Assembly: GCA_023424995.1 (NCBI GenBank)
Contig: JAFADH010000183.1
Coordinates: 27,308 to 91,307 of the forward strand
Length of the DNA: 64,000 nt
Reading direction: 5' to 3'
From: Bacillota bacterium
GTDB taxonomy: Bacteria > Bacillota > Clostridia > Lachnospirales > Lachnospiraceae
The notes beneath the pieces were generated by a model. The model did no database searches. It saw only the letters and a list, made by a program, of their open reading frames with translations, and was not told the origin of the DNA. Numbering within the stretch: the first letter of the stretch is position 1; each line of letters starts with the position of its first letter. Below, in pieces: positions 35,414 to 44,763 of this stretch. The position numbers and the translations under genes were made by a program.

Positions 35414-38320
35414 ATGAAAATAAGACGATTTACAAGAATACTGGTCTCCCTGGCATTGACGCTTGCGCTGGCGGCACCCATACCCATACTGGAGCTTCCT
35501 GCAAGTGCTGCCAATACAACGTATTATATCGACTCTGCAGGCGGCAATGACAGTAACAACGGACTGAGTGAAAGCACCCCCTGGAGAACTCTGTCGAAGG
35601 TAAGCAATAAGACGACCTTTCAGCCGGGCGACAGAATCTTACTCAAATGCGGTTCTGTCTTCACCGGAGCCAATATTCCCGATGGGGGCAGAAGTGACGG
35701 ACCTTTTATTCTGGCAAGCTCAGGTGCTGCGGGGAATCCCATTATCATCGGAAGCTATGGAGAAGGACCGAAGCCCATCATTAACGGGAATGGAGCCTAT
35801 GCCGCCATCAATGTAAACAACCAGCAGTATTTCACTATTCAGGACCTTGAACTGACCAATTATAATATCCGCGAACCGGAGGATTTTCTGACGGAATACC
35901 ATCGGAGATCCGGTATATGGATTAAAGCCTACGATAACGGACCCAAGAGGGGAATTACCATTAAAAATATGACCATTCACCAGGTTACCGGCATGTCGGT
36001 TACCGGTGAAACCACGGTAACCACCGAGGAAGGAGATACCAACGTCAATAAAAATGCCAATGCCGGAATACTGATGAATTCCTGGCAGCTGGTACAGGGA
36101 GCGCCAAAAGCACGTTATGAAGATCTGCTGTTGGAGAACAATACGATTTATGAGGTGGCCGGTCCGGGAATCTCCATCGACGGCTTCATGCAGCAGGTAC
36201 CGGATTATCATAAGAACGTTGTTGTAAGAGGCAATTCCGTAAACATGACCGGTGCCGACGGAATCATCATAGGAGTTTGTGACGCCCCCATTGTGGAATA
36301 CAATGTAAGCTATAATGCCGGAAGATATGGCAACGGTTCCAGGTGGATTGCCGGTATATGGTTCTGGCGGACTAACAACGGTCTCATGCAGTATAACGAG
36401 GTGGGAAGGGTATATGCCCGGGAAAAGGAATTCTCGGACTCAGCGGCCTTTGACACCGATGTGTTAACGTCGGGAGACCATATCTTCCAGTATAATTATT
36501 CCCATGATAATGAAGGCGGCTTCTTCATGGATATGGGCAGACTGGTGAACGGAAAGAACATTCTGCGGTATAACATCAGCGAGAATGACAAGCGGGACGG
36601 ACATAGCAGCAATACGATGAATACTACCGATACGGGACTGTATTACAATAACATTTTCTATAATGACGAAGGCGACGGGATATCCATGAAAAATAATCCC
36701 AAAGCGGTGTTTGTAAATAACATATTCTATACTACGGATACATCTGCCGCGTCATATCCGGCCGGCAGCCAGTTCTACTATAATTCCTTTTACGGCCAGC
36801 CTGCTCCTGCCCAGGCAAAAGCCAGCATCCTCGGTGATCCCGGGTTCATCGCTCCGGGGCAGGGCGGTGACGGAAGGGATTCCCTGGAAGGCTATAAGCT
36901 TCGAACGGATTCTCCCCTCATCGGAGCCGGAAAATTCATCAGCGGCAACCCTGGCGGGGATTTCTGGGGCAACAGCCTGTATGCGGGCAGAGCGGATATC
37001 GGAGCCTTTGAGCTTCCCGGCAGCACAGCCGGCCAGACACCGGAGACGCCCGATATACCTCAGGTAACTGTGACGGAAGTTCTGGATACCTCTGTTACTC
37101 TTCGGATGGATTCCCTGGAAGACGGTATTCCTCCGGACGCCGAGGTATATGATACGGCTTCGGGCGAGGTAGTGGCATCGGCTATGTTCAGTAATGAAAT
37201 AACCGTGAAAAACCTGACACCGGATACCTCCTATACCTTCAGCCTGCGGGTCAGGAATGCGGCAGGAAATTATTCCGGGGAAAGCAGCCATATTCCGGTC
37301 ACTACCCGCAGTTCGGTATTCCTGGATGATTCGGAGGCAGTGAAGACAGGAACCTGGACCGTATCTACCACGGATATGACAACCTATGACGGAGATTGTT
37401 CCAGAGCGAATGCAGGTACGGGGCAAAGCACCCTGACCTGGACTCCGGATATTCCTCAGAGCGGTTATTATGCCATCTATGCGTGGATGACCAGGGGAGG
37501 CACCGACAGGGCGAGGAATGCTCCCTTCACCGTAAGCTCAGGCGGAAGGACGAAAACCTATTATATCAATCAGACACCCCTGGAAAGCGGATGGAAGAAT
37601 ATCGGCATTCAAAGGCTCAGCCAGGGAACGGACGGATATATACAATTGACCAACAACGCCAACGGAATCGTAACGGCAGATGCCGTAAAGCTCGTCTACC
37701 TTGACGATTTCAGCTATGATGACATTGAGACGGTGAATATCAGCACCGACAAGCTTCAATTAGCAATCGGGGAAACCACCGGCCTTACGGTTACCGGCGT
37801 GGATGGAGCCGGCAGACAGCTGGATCTTGTCTTTGACGGGGCGGAAGTGGAATATATGGTTGATAACCCGGGCATCGCAGCTGTTGATAATGGTATCGTG
37901 ACAGGGCTGGCAGAAGGAACAACCTTCCTGAGCGCCGGAATTAACCTGAGCGGCAGGCAGATTACCAGCAACCGGCTTGAACTGTTCGTGGGCGGGATAT
38001 TCCAGATCCGACCGCCCGTATTTACCGATGCCAACGGAACGGAGCTTACGGCTCTTACAGGGGGTACGGTTAATACGACGGTAACCGTTGTCAATTCTAC
38101 GGAGAAAAAAATGAGAATGGTATTGGTGGCAGCCTTATATTCCCCCCAGGGCCTTGTCCGGTACGGCACCTTTGAAAAGGCGGTTTTTGAAGACAGCATT
38201 GTGGATCTGGCGGTAGGACTTACCCTGCCGGAGGATCTGACCGGTCATTATATGAGAGTATATCTGTGGGACAGCCTGGCAACCTTAAGACCGCTGGCCG
38301 ATGTGACCATATGGCCTTAA
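35414..38320 (+). CDS. Secreted right-handed parallel beta-helix protein with Fn3, golvesin-like and Ig-like modules
   Basis: 968 residues. A signal peptide ends near residue 33. A parallel beta-helix (about 36-545) starts with TTYYIDSAGGNDSNNG, the usual opening of secreted pectate-lyase-like repeats. A fibronectin-III-like module (about 555-640), a golvesin/Xly-type domain (about 640-770, YYAIYAWMTRGG), a BIG2-like Ig domain and a C-terminal beta domain follow. Beta-helix proteins of this type are often polysaccharide lyases or glycosidases. No catalytic residues can be assigned by eye. It follows the DNRLRE gene by 21 bases and likely shares its transcript. Confidence 0.82.
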   Translation: MKIRRFTRILVSLALTLALAAPIPILELPASAANTTYYIDSAGGNDSNNGLSESTPWRTLSKVSNKTTFQPGDRILLKCGSVFTGANIPDGGRSDGPFILASSGAAGNPIIIGSYGEGPKPIINGNGAYAAINVNNQQYFTIQDLELTNYNIREPEDFLTEYHRRSGIWIKAYDNGPKRGITIKNMTIHQVTGMSVTGETTVTTEEGDTNVNKNANAGILMNSWQLVQGAPKARYEDLLLENNTIYEVAGPGISIDGFMQQVPDYHKNVVVRGNSVNMTGADGIIIGVCDAPIVEYNVSYNAGRYGNGSRWIAGIWFWRTNNGLMQYNEVGRVYAREKEFSDSAAFDTDVLTSGDHIFQYNYSHDNEGGFFMDMGRLVNGKNILRYNISENDKRDGHSSNTMNTTDTGLYYNNIFYNDEGDGISMKNNPKAVFVNNIFYTTDTSAASYPAGSQFYYNSFYGQPAPAQAKASILGDPGFIAPGQGGDGRDSLEGYKLRTDSPLIGAGKFISGNPGGDFWGNSLYAGRADIGAFELPGSTAGQTPETPDIPQVTVTEVLDTSVTLRMDSLEDGIPPDAEVYDTASGEVVASAMFSNEITVKNLTPDTSYTFSLRVRNAAGNYSGESSHIPVTTRSSVFLDDSEAVKTGTWTVSTTDMTTYDGDCSRANAGTGQSTLTWTPDIPQSGYYAIYAWMTRGGTDRARNAPFTVSSGGRTKTYYINQTPLESGWKNIGIQRLSQGTDGYIQLTNNANGIVTADAVKLVYLDDFSYDDIETVNISTDKLQLAIGETTGLTVTGVDGAGRQLDLVFDGAEVEYMVDNPGIAAVDNGIVTGLAEGTTFLSAGINLSGRQITSNRLELFVGGIFQIRPPVFTDANGTELTALTGGTVNTTVTVVNSTEKKMRMVLVAALYSPQGLVRYGTFEKAVFEDSIVDLAVGLTLPEDLTGHYMRVYLWDSLATLRPLADVTIWP

Positions 38321-38332
38321 CCGTAAGAATAC

Positions 38333-38508
38333 GGAACCTATAAGCAGGATCAGGGACAGAAAGCCATGGCAGAACAGAGATCTATAAGGTTGTGTCCGGA
38401 ATCTGCCGCCACATCATAACCGGATGGCGGGATAGGAATCCATGAAGGTATGTCCGGAACCTGTTGCTGCATTAATAACCGGATGACAGAATAGAAATCC
38501 ATAAAGGG
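38333..38508 (+). repeat. Tandem 58-bp imperfect repeats
   Basis: Two clear units (38393-38450 and 38451-38508) each start with TGTCCGGAA and share ATAACCGGATG and AATCCAT. A more degenerate third unit lies before them (about 38335-38392, ending AGATCTATAAGG). The 411-base gap 38321-38731 contains these and the hairpin after them, and no gene. Confidence 0.7.
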
Positions 38509-38573
38509 TAAATGCTGCCCTGCAAGTTAAGCACAGCTCATTTTCTGTGTCCGGCCTGCAGGGTACCATTTAC
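38508..38573 (+). terminator. Long imperfect hairpin after the beta-helix gene
   Basis: GTAAATG pairs with CATTTAC and CCCTGCA with TGCAGGG, separated by a short internal loop and a 30-base apical region. There is no T tract, so it is a structured element or processing site as much as a terminator. Confidence 0.45.
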
Positions 38574-38731
38574 TCCGTTTGTATTGGCCGGGATGATAAT
38601 TCCTTACATAGATACAAAATCTTCTTAGTTTATTTCATATGATTAAGAATTTGCCTTTGCTATTATTATGAGAAGAATTATATAAAGTTATGGGGAATTC
38701 CATGCAATTAAAATGAAAGGAAGACCGAAAT

Positions 38732-39694
38732 ATGTCTGGTTTGGAGGATTTAAAAAAGGAATTGTACGAATACCTGCCTCCCTTAACAAAAAAGGAGGAT
38801 TTTGACCAATTCTGGCGGGACACATTAAAACAGGCGGAATCAGTTAAGCTTAGTCCGAAGATGGAGACGTATGACTACCCGTCGGATCATGTGAAGGCGT
38901 ATACCATCTCCTATTATGGCTTTGACGATACAAGGATTCACGGCTTGTATCTGGTTCCGTCATTTTTGAAGAAGGAAAAGTACCCTTGCATCATACACTA
39001 TCACGGCTATGGCGGAGGAAGGGGAATCCCGTCGGATTTTATGGCCTGGCTGAATCTTGGAATGGCAGTCTTATCTGTTGATTGCCGCGACCAGGGAGGC
39101 GCCACCGGCAACAGCGGGAGATATTCCTCGGGCTGGCTGGGGAATGTGGCAGTCAAAGGGATCTTAGATAAAAATGAATATTATTTTCGCGGGGTTTATA
39201 TGGATTGTGTGAAAGCAATCGATTTCGCCGAAACCTGCCGTGAGGTCGATAAGGACCGGATCATCGTAGCAGGGGGCAGCCAGGGAGGCGCGCTTGCCAT
39301 GGCGGTCAGCTGCCTGGATCACCGTCCCAGGTATGCTCTGGCGGACATACCCAGCAACAGCAATCTTGAAAAAATGGTGGAGGAATCCCGAAGCACCTTC
39401 GGAAGGGTAGCGGATTTTCTTAGACGGTATCCGGAATATCTGGAACAGGCTTATGATACTTTGAGTTATTTTGACACCATGAACATGGCGGATAAGATTC
39501 AATGTGAAGTCTTTGCTTGTGTGGCTCTGATGGACGAGGTCTGCCCGGCCAAATGCTATTTTGCCTCCTATAACCGGATCAAGGCGCCGAAGCATATTGC
39601 AATCTATCCCTTTAACGGCCATGACGGAACCGGTCCGCTGCATATTGAGAAGAAGCTGCGCTTTGTGAAGGAAAGCGGAATTCTTAAGGATTAG
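38732..39694 (+). CDS. Acetylxylan esterase-like carbohydrate esterase (CE7 family)
   Basis: 320 residues, no signal peptide, alpha/beta hydrolase of the CE7 (AXE1/cephalosporin-C deacetylase) type. The oxyanion Tyr-Gly region is HGYGGGRG. The nucleophile elbow is GGSQGG (Ser183), the acid is in LMDEVCP (Asp268) and the base in NGHDGTG (His297). RDQGGATGNSG is the family's second signature. Length is as expected. The cytoplasmic location suggests removal of acetyl groups from imported oligosaccharides. Its own ribosome site is weak (GGAAGACC). Confidence 0.92.
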   Translation: MSGLEDLKKELYEYLPPLTKKEDFDQFWRDTLKQAESVKLSPKMETYDYPSDHVKAYTISYYGFDDTRIHGLYLVPSFLKKEKYPCIIHYHGYGGGRGIPSDFMAWLNLGMAVLSVDCRDQGGATGNSGRYSSGWLGNVAVKGILDKNEYYFRGVYMDCVKAIDFAETCREVDKDRIIVAGGSQGGALAMAVSCLDHRPRYALADIPSNSNLEKMVEESRSTFGRVADFLRRYPEYLEQAYDTLSYFDTMNMADKIQCEVFACVALMDEVCPAKCYFASYNRIKAPKHIAIYPFNGHDGTGPLHIEKKLRFVKESGILKD

Positions 39695-39804
39695 GACCGG
39701 GATCTTGAAAGCGGAATAATGAGTACAAAGGCAGCAGTTATGGAGACTGGTGTGAATTATAGAGGAAATAATTCATGTATTGAATATAGGCATGCAGGCA
39801 AGTC

Positions 39805-39916
39805 GCACCGCATAGACACAAGTGTGGAAATCAAAGTTTTTTACAAGGCATATTTGTGCCTGCGGCATATAAGAAGTCAGAGATTTTCACATAAAAGCTT
39901 CAGGCAATGAGAAAGG
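39805..39916 (+). promoter_or_regulatory. Leader element A, related to element B at 41031
   Basis: A 112-base sequence ending at the Shine-Dalgarno of the aldo/keto reductase gene. It resembles 41031-41143 along its length; shared blocks include TTTCACATAA and AGAAAGG at nearly the same distance from the ATG, and a small hairpin (AGGCA/TGCCT) sits at the equivalent place. It may be a paralogous regulatory leader or duplicated relic. Confidence 0.45.
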
Positions 39917-39926
39917 CAGGGCTATT

Positions 39927-40919
39927 ATGGAAATGATGGAAAAACGGTTACCGGAGCAGTATCTGATCTATGGAATTATGGGACTTGGCGGAAGCTGGGA
40001 AGAGGATATTCCGGTATCGGCACAGGATATTGAGCTCGGAAAGACAGCAATCGATGCGGCAATCGGGTGCGGTATCAATTATTTTGATCTTGCGGATGTC
40101 TACCGGGCAGGAAAATCAGATCTGGTCTTCGGGGAGTATTTAAAGGAAAATCCGCAGATCAGAGAGAAAATTATGATACAGTCCAAGGCGGGGATCCGGC
40201 TTACCGGAACGGATTTTGGAGCCCGCTTTGATTTCTCCTTCGAACATATCAAAAATTCCGTGGAAGGCACCCTGGAGCGCCTTGGAACGGATTATCTGGA
40301 TGTATTGCTGCTGCACCGTCCCGATCCGCTTATGGACGGGCAGGAATTAAAAGCGGCATTGGACGAATTGTTCCTGAAAGGAAAAATCCGTGCCCTTGGG
40401 GTATCCAATATGGATTATCATCAGATGAAATTAATAGAAGCCTGTACCGGCAGGAGGATTACCGTGAACCAACTGGAGCTGAGCCTGTCAAAGACGGACT
40501 TTATCAGCAGCGGGTCAGGCTTTAATAACAAGAGCGGAAGGAATTTGGACTTCCCCATCGGAACCCTGGAATACTGCATGATGAACCGGGTAAGCCTTCA
40601 GTCCTGGGGTGCCCTTGCTAAGGGAATATACAGCGGAAAGCCCCTTGACCGGGATACACCGGATACGGTGCATAAGACAAAGGAAATCGTAGACCGCATC
40701 GCAAAGGACAGAAAGGTATCTCCGGAAGGCGTTGTTCTGGCGTGGCTGATGAAGCATCCGGCAAAGATAAAGCCGGTGATCGGCTCTACTAATCCCGGAC
40801 GGATCAAAAATGCGACGGATGCACTTAAAATTGAGCTTACAAGAGACGAATGGTATGAGTTGTTCGTTACATCCAGAGGTATTCAGATGACGGAATTTTA
40901 TGTAAAGTATCCCGACTGA
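39927..40919 (+). CDS. Aldo/keto reductase
   Basis: 330 residues, NAD(P)H-dependent TIM barrel. The catalytic tetrad is visible: Asp and Tyr in FDLADVYRAG, Lys in MIQSKAG and His in LLLHRPDP. The strand RALGVSNMDYHQM and the C-terminal cofactor region KPVIGSTNPGRI are typical, most like the YdhF/oxidoreductase subgroup. Length fits. In this locus it could reduce a keto or aldehyde sugar derivative; substrate unknown. The ATG at 39927 has GAAAGGCAGGG upstream. Confidence 0.9.
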   Translation: MEMMEKRLPEQYLIYGIMGLGGSWEEDIPVSAQDIELGKTAIDAAIGCGINYFDLADVYRAGKSDLVFGEYLKENPQIREKIMIQSKAGIRLTGTDFGARFDFSFEHIKNSVEGTLERLGTDYLDVLLLHRPDPLMDGQELKAALDELFLKGKIRALGVSNMDYHQMKLIEACTGRRITVNQLELSLSKTDFISSGSGFNNKSGRNLDFPIGTLEYCMMNRVSLQSWGALAKGIYSGKPLDRDTPDTVHKTKEIVDRIAKDRKVSPEGVVLAWLMKHPAKIKPVIGSTNPGRIKNATDALKIELTRDEWYELFVTSRGIQMTEFYVKYPD

Positions 40920-41030
40920 GAGCTTCTTTCCTTATATAGTAAGATGAACTGATGAACCCGGCAGACGGAAGGAGAAAAAGGAGAAATAAAAACCCAATTC
41001 TTACGTTGGATTCGGACGTTAGGGTAGATC

Positions 41031-41143
41031 ATGCCGTATTCACAGACGCCGGTGTAATAATTGACGATTTTCGCAGGCTGAATATGTACCTGGGGAAAGA
41101 AGGTCAGAACTTTCACATAATAAACTTACAAGCATAAGAAAGG
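41031..41143 (+). promoter_or_regulatory. Leader element B, related to element A at 39805
   Basis: 113 bases ending at the Shine-Dalgarno of the GH-D clan gene. It aligns with element A, including TTTCACATAA, AGAAAGG and a hairpin with different bases (CAGG/CCTG) in the same position. Confidence 0.45.
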
Positions 41144-41151
41144 TATGGTTA

Positions 41152-42747
41152 ATGATGAGAACAACAGACATTTCAGTTGACAGGCTGCCGGACTATGTGC
41201 TGCTGCAGACGGACAGCGGATGGCACAGAGCACAGGCGGCGGATAAGGAAGCGGTCTTTGCTGTCCCGGGCGCAGGGGTGTCCGTGGACAGGACTCAGGA
41301 CGGACTGCGGATTGGACTGTCTGCCACACAGCCGGTGAAAAGAATTATATTTCGCTGGGAGGCGGTTATCGGGGATGAGGCGAGGATCCTGGGGGATGCA
41401 TGGGAACGGGGCTATGGAGATCTGGAGTGGCGGAGCCGGAACCCGGAACGTATTATGCCCTGGTATTTTTATCTGGCGGACCGGGAGAGCCTCTACGGAA
41501 TCGGAGTGAAGACAGGTGCGAACGCCCTCTGCTTCTGGCAGACCGGTAATTCGGATATCTCCCTGCATATGGATGTACGCTGCGGCAGCTGCGGTGTGGA
41601 GCTGAAGGACACCCTGGAGGTTGCCCGGGTGGTATTTATGAAGGAGGAAGGCGGGCAGGCATTTGATTTTGCCGGCCGTTTCTGCGGGAGGATGTGCGAT
41701 AACGGAATTTTCCCGTCAGAGCCTGTCTATGGAGGGAACAACTGGTACAATGCCTACGGCGACAGCAGCGAGGAACAGATATTGGAGGACAGTGCACGCA
41801 TCGCCCGGTATGCCAGGGGTAATGCCAACAAGCCCTTTATGGTAATCGATGCGGGCTGGCAGGCCTGCGGCATTAACGAAGATATTGCTTCCGGAGGGCC
41901 TTACGGGGAAGGAAACTACAGATTCCCGGATATGAGGCGTCTGGCACGGCGTATGAAGGATACCGGAGTACGTCCGGGACTTTGGTGCCGCCCGTCCAAG
42001 ACACTTCAGTCCCTGCCCAAGGAATATTATCTGTTTCCCACCGTCCTGGATCCTACGGTGCCCCAGGTACTGGAGCTGATCCGTGGGGATATGGAGCGGT
42101 TTGTAGGCTGGGGCTATGAATTGATCAAGCATGACTTTTCCACCTATGATTATTTTGACAGCCAGTGGGGCTTTCAGATGGGCGGCAAAATTACCACGAA
42201 CCGGGAATACCGCTTCGCGGACAGGTCCAAAACCACAGCCCAGGCTCTTAAGCTGTTCTATCAGGCCGTCTGCGAAGGGGGGAAGGGCGCTTATATCATC
42301 GGGTGCAATACCATAGGGCATCTGGCTGCCGGATATGTTCATCTCCAGCGTACGGGAGATGATACCAGCGGACTTAACTGGGAGCGTACCAGAAAAATGG
42401 GTGTGAATACCCTGGCTTTCCGTATGCCCCAGCATAACCGGTTCTACCATGTGGATGCGGATTGCGTCGGGATAACGAAACAGATCCCCTGGGAGAAAAA
42501 CCGGCAATGGCTGGATATCCTGGCAAAAAGCGGGACTCCGCTGTTTGTATCCCTGGATCAGTCCATGGCCACGGAGGAAGTGGAGGCAGCCGTTACGGAG
42601 GCCTTCCGGTATGCGGCTGTGCCGCATGTCCCCGCCAGGCCTCTTGACTGGTTCGGCACCACGGTCCCCGAATACTGGCTGATAGAGGACAGGACGATCC
42701 GCTATGAGTGGGATGACAAGCTTAAAACCGAAGCATATGTAGATTGA
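41152..42747 (+). CDS. Glycoside hydrolase clan GH-D (GH36/alpha-galactosidase-like)
   Basis: 531 residues without signal peptide. An N-terminal beta domain (about 1-170) is followed by a TIM barrel. NNWYNAYGDSSEEQI and FMVIDAGWQ open the barrel as in GH27/GH36. LIKHDFSTYD (Asp328) matches the nucleophile strand, and GDDTSG (Asp403/404) the acid/base region. The typical GH36 KWD and CxxGGGR motifs are altered, so this is a divergent member and substrate may not be galactose. A second ATG lies one codon downstream. Cytoplasmic action on an imported oligosaccharide is likely. Confidence 0.8.
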   Translation: MMRTTDISVDRLPDYVLLQTDSGWHRAQAADKEAVFAVPGAGVSVDRTQDGLRIGLSATQPVKRIIFRWEAVIGDEARILGDAWERGYGDLEWRSRNPERIMPWYFYLADRESLYGIGVKTGANALCFWQTGNSDISLHMDVRCGSCGVELKDTLEVARVVFMKEEGGQAFDFAGRFCGRMCDNGIFPSEPVYGGNNWYNAYGDSSEEQILEDSARIARYARGNANKPFMVIDAGWQACGINEDIASGGPYGEGNYRFPDMRRLARRMKDTGVRPGLWCRPSKTLQSLPKEYYLFPTVLDPTVPQVLELIRGDMERFVGWGYELIKHDFSTYDYFDSQWGFQMGGKITTNREYRFADRSKTTAQALKLFYQAVCEGGKGAYIIGCNTIGHLAAGYVHLQRTGDDTSGLNWERTRKMGVNTLAFRMPQHNRFYHVDADCVGITKQIPWEKNRQWLDILAKSGTPLFVSLDQSMATEEVEAAVTEAFRYAAVPHVPARPLDWFGTTVPEYWLIEDRTIRYEWDDKLKTEAYVD

Positions 42748-42837
42748 TTCAGGGATTTTTCATACAAGGACGGACAGCTGGGGAAGGGATTATTTGTTTA
42801 TGGGATCAAATATTTAAGCAGGATGGGAGAGAGGATT

Positions 42838-44715
42838 ATGTTTTACGAAAAAGCAGCCCGGAAGGAGTTTAGAATCAAGGACTTTGAACCGTATCCCGCA
42901 ATAGGGGACCGTGACGGCTGGGAGAGCGTAAATGCAGCAAGAAGGAAAGAGCTGACGGCGCTGGCGGAAGAAAACCTTCAGCATGCTTATCCGTCAACCC
43001 CGGCTACCCTGTATATGGATTACAGCAGGACCGGCAACCGGATACGGTTCGAAAACAATTATAAGACAAGGCGGAGATATCTGAATACCTATGTACTGGC
43101 CGAGTGCCTTGAGGACAAAGGAAGATTCCTGGATGCCATCATCGACGGAATATTTTTCCTGTGTGAGGAAAGTGCCTGGCAGCTTCCGGCGCATAATTCC
43201 TATGACAATAAACCGGGAGTATATTCTTTGCCGGATACGGCCCGCCCGGTCCTGGATCTGTTCGCCTGTGAGACGGGTGCGCAGCTGGCCATGCTGTATT
43301 ACCTGATGAAGGAAAGGCTGGACCGGGTCTCCGAACTGATCTGCATCCGGATAGAGAAGGAGCTGCTGCACCGCATCATCCGTCCCTTTCTCAACTGCCA
43401 TTTCGGATGGATGGGAGGAGAGGGGGAGGATACCAACAACTGGACCATATGGTGTACGCAGAATGTACTGCTGACAGTGTTCCTGCTGGCCTCCAAACCT
43501 TCCAAATTTAAAACCGGGGCGCCTATCGCCATGTCCACCGTAGTAAGCTGGGACAGCATATGCAGGCAGGTGCTCGGGAAGGCGGCAAAAAGCATCGACT
43601 ATTTCCTGGGGGGCTACGGCGAGGACGGCTGCTGTGACGAAGGGGCCGTATATTACCGTCATGCGGGCCTGTGCCTGTTTAACTCCATGGAGGTACTGAA
43701 CCTGATAACAGAGAAGGAATTTGATTTCTATCACGTAACAAAGATCAGGAATATCGCTGCTTATATCTGCAATGTTCATGTGGAGGATATCTATTATGTT
43801 AATTTTGCGGACTGCTCGGCAGTTGCCGGACGCTGCGGCGCCAGGGAGTTCCTGTTCGGAAAACGGATCGAAGATCCCGGCATGATGAAGCTGGCGGCCT
43901 TGGAATACAAGGCAACCGAGGATAAGATACTTTCGGAGGAATTAAATCTCTTCTACCGGGTACAATCCCTGTTTGCCAATGACGAGATGGAAGCCTATCC
44001 TACCGAAGGAGCCATAGAACATAAGGATATCTATTATGAAAGCGCCGGAGTTTTTCTGGCAAGTGATTCCCGCTATTTTCTCGCCGCCAAGGCGGGCCAT
44101 AACGGTGACAGCCACAATCACAACGATACCGGAAGCTTTATCGTATATAAGCACGGAAAGCCCTTCCTGATCGATGTGGGAGTGGAAACCTATTCCCAGA
44201 AGACCTTCTCTCCCCAGCGCTACGAGATCTGGACCATGCAGTCCGCCTATCATAACCTGCCCACCATCAACGGGGTGATGCAGTCCGGCGGCAGGAACTA
44301 TTATGCGACGGAGGTAGAGGCGGAGCTTAAGGAGGATGCGGCATCCCTTTCCATGGATATTGCGGCGGCATATCCCAGGGAAGCGGATATCGAAAGCTAC
44401 CGGCGGAAGATCACTCTGGTAAAGGAAGGCAATATAACAATTGAAGACAGGTTCCGGTATCGGGAGGAGCCGGGACGGGGCCAGTGCATGCTGACACTGA
44501 TGACCTATGAAAAACCGGCGATCCACCGAAACATAATTACCATCGGAGACCTGGGGGATATCAGGGTGGACGGGAATGCATCCATGGAATATGAGGAAAT
44601 TCCTATTGCCGACCCAAGACTGAAACAGGCCTGGAAGCATAATATATACCGGATAAAAGTTCATGTCCGGTCCAATTATATTACCCTTACCATACAGGAA
44701 AGCTTTTTATCTTAG
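42838..44715 (+). CDS. Heparinase II/III family protein (polysaccharide lyase-like)
   Basis: 625 residues, no signal peptide. An N-terminal alpha/alpha toroid (about 1-370) precedes the heparinase II/III C-terminal beta domain. Its hallmark GDSHNHNDTGSFIVY is present, followed by LIDVGVETYS and a Tyr/His-rich AYHNLPTIN. Enzymes of this fold beta-eliminate uronate-containing oligosaccharides (for example heparin or alginate). Cytoplasmic members are usually exolytic oligo-lyases. ATG 42838 is chosen since GGGAGAGAGG overlaps the earlier in-frame ATG. Suggests the imported glycan may contain uronic acid. Confidence 0.87.
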   Translation: MFYEKAARKEFRIKDFEPYPAIGDRDGWESVNAARRKELTALAEENLQHAYPSTPATLYMDYSRTGNRIRFENNYKTRRRYLNTYVLAECLEDKGRFLDAIIDGIFFLCEESAWQLPAHNSYDNKPGVYSLPDTARPVLDLFACETGAQLAMLYYLMKERLDRVSELICIRIEKELLHRIIRPFLNCHFGWMGGEGEDTNNWTIWCTQNVLLTVFLLASKPSKFKTGAPIAMSTVVSWDSICRQVLGKAAKSIDYFLGGYGEDGCCDEGAVYYRHAGLCLFNSMEVLNLITEKEFDFYHVTKIRNIAAYICNVHVEDIYYVNFADCSAVAGRCGAREFLFGKRIEDPGMMKLAALEYKATEDKILSEELNLFYRVQSLFANDEMEAYPTEGAIEHKDIYYESAGVFLASDSRYFLAAKAGHNGDSHNHNDTGSFIVYKHGKPFLIDVGVETYSQKTFSPQRYEIWTMQSAYHNLPTINGVMQSGGRNYYATEVEAELKEDAASLSMDIAAAYPREADIESYRRKITLVKEGNITIEDRFRYREEPGRGQCMLTLMTYEKPAIHRNIITIGDLGDIRVDGNASMEYEEIPIADPRLKQAWKHNIYRIKVHVRSNYITLTIQESFLS

Positions 44716-44763
44716 GCATATGTATGCCGGATCACCGGTAGACGGAAGACAGGAGGATGATAC

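Noticed and set aside
39719..39910. 63-codon ORF between CE7 and aldo/keto reductase genes
   Set aside because: No ribosome site and overlaps the leader element shared with 41031-41143.
40952..41137. 61-codon ORF before the GH36-like gene
   Set aside because: Overlaps the second leader element; protein does not resemble the ORF at the paralogous leader, so the similarity is at DNA level.
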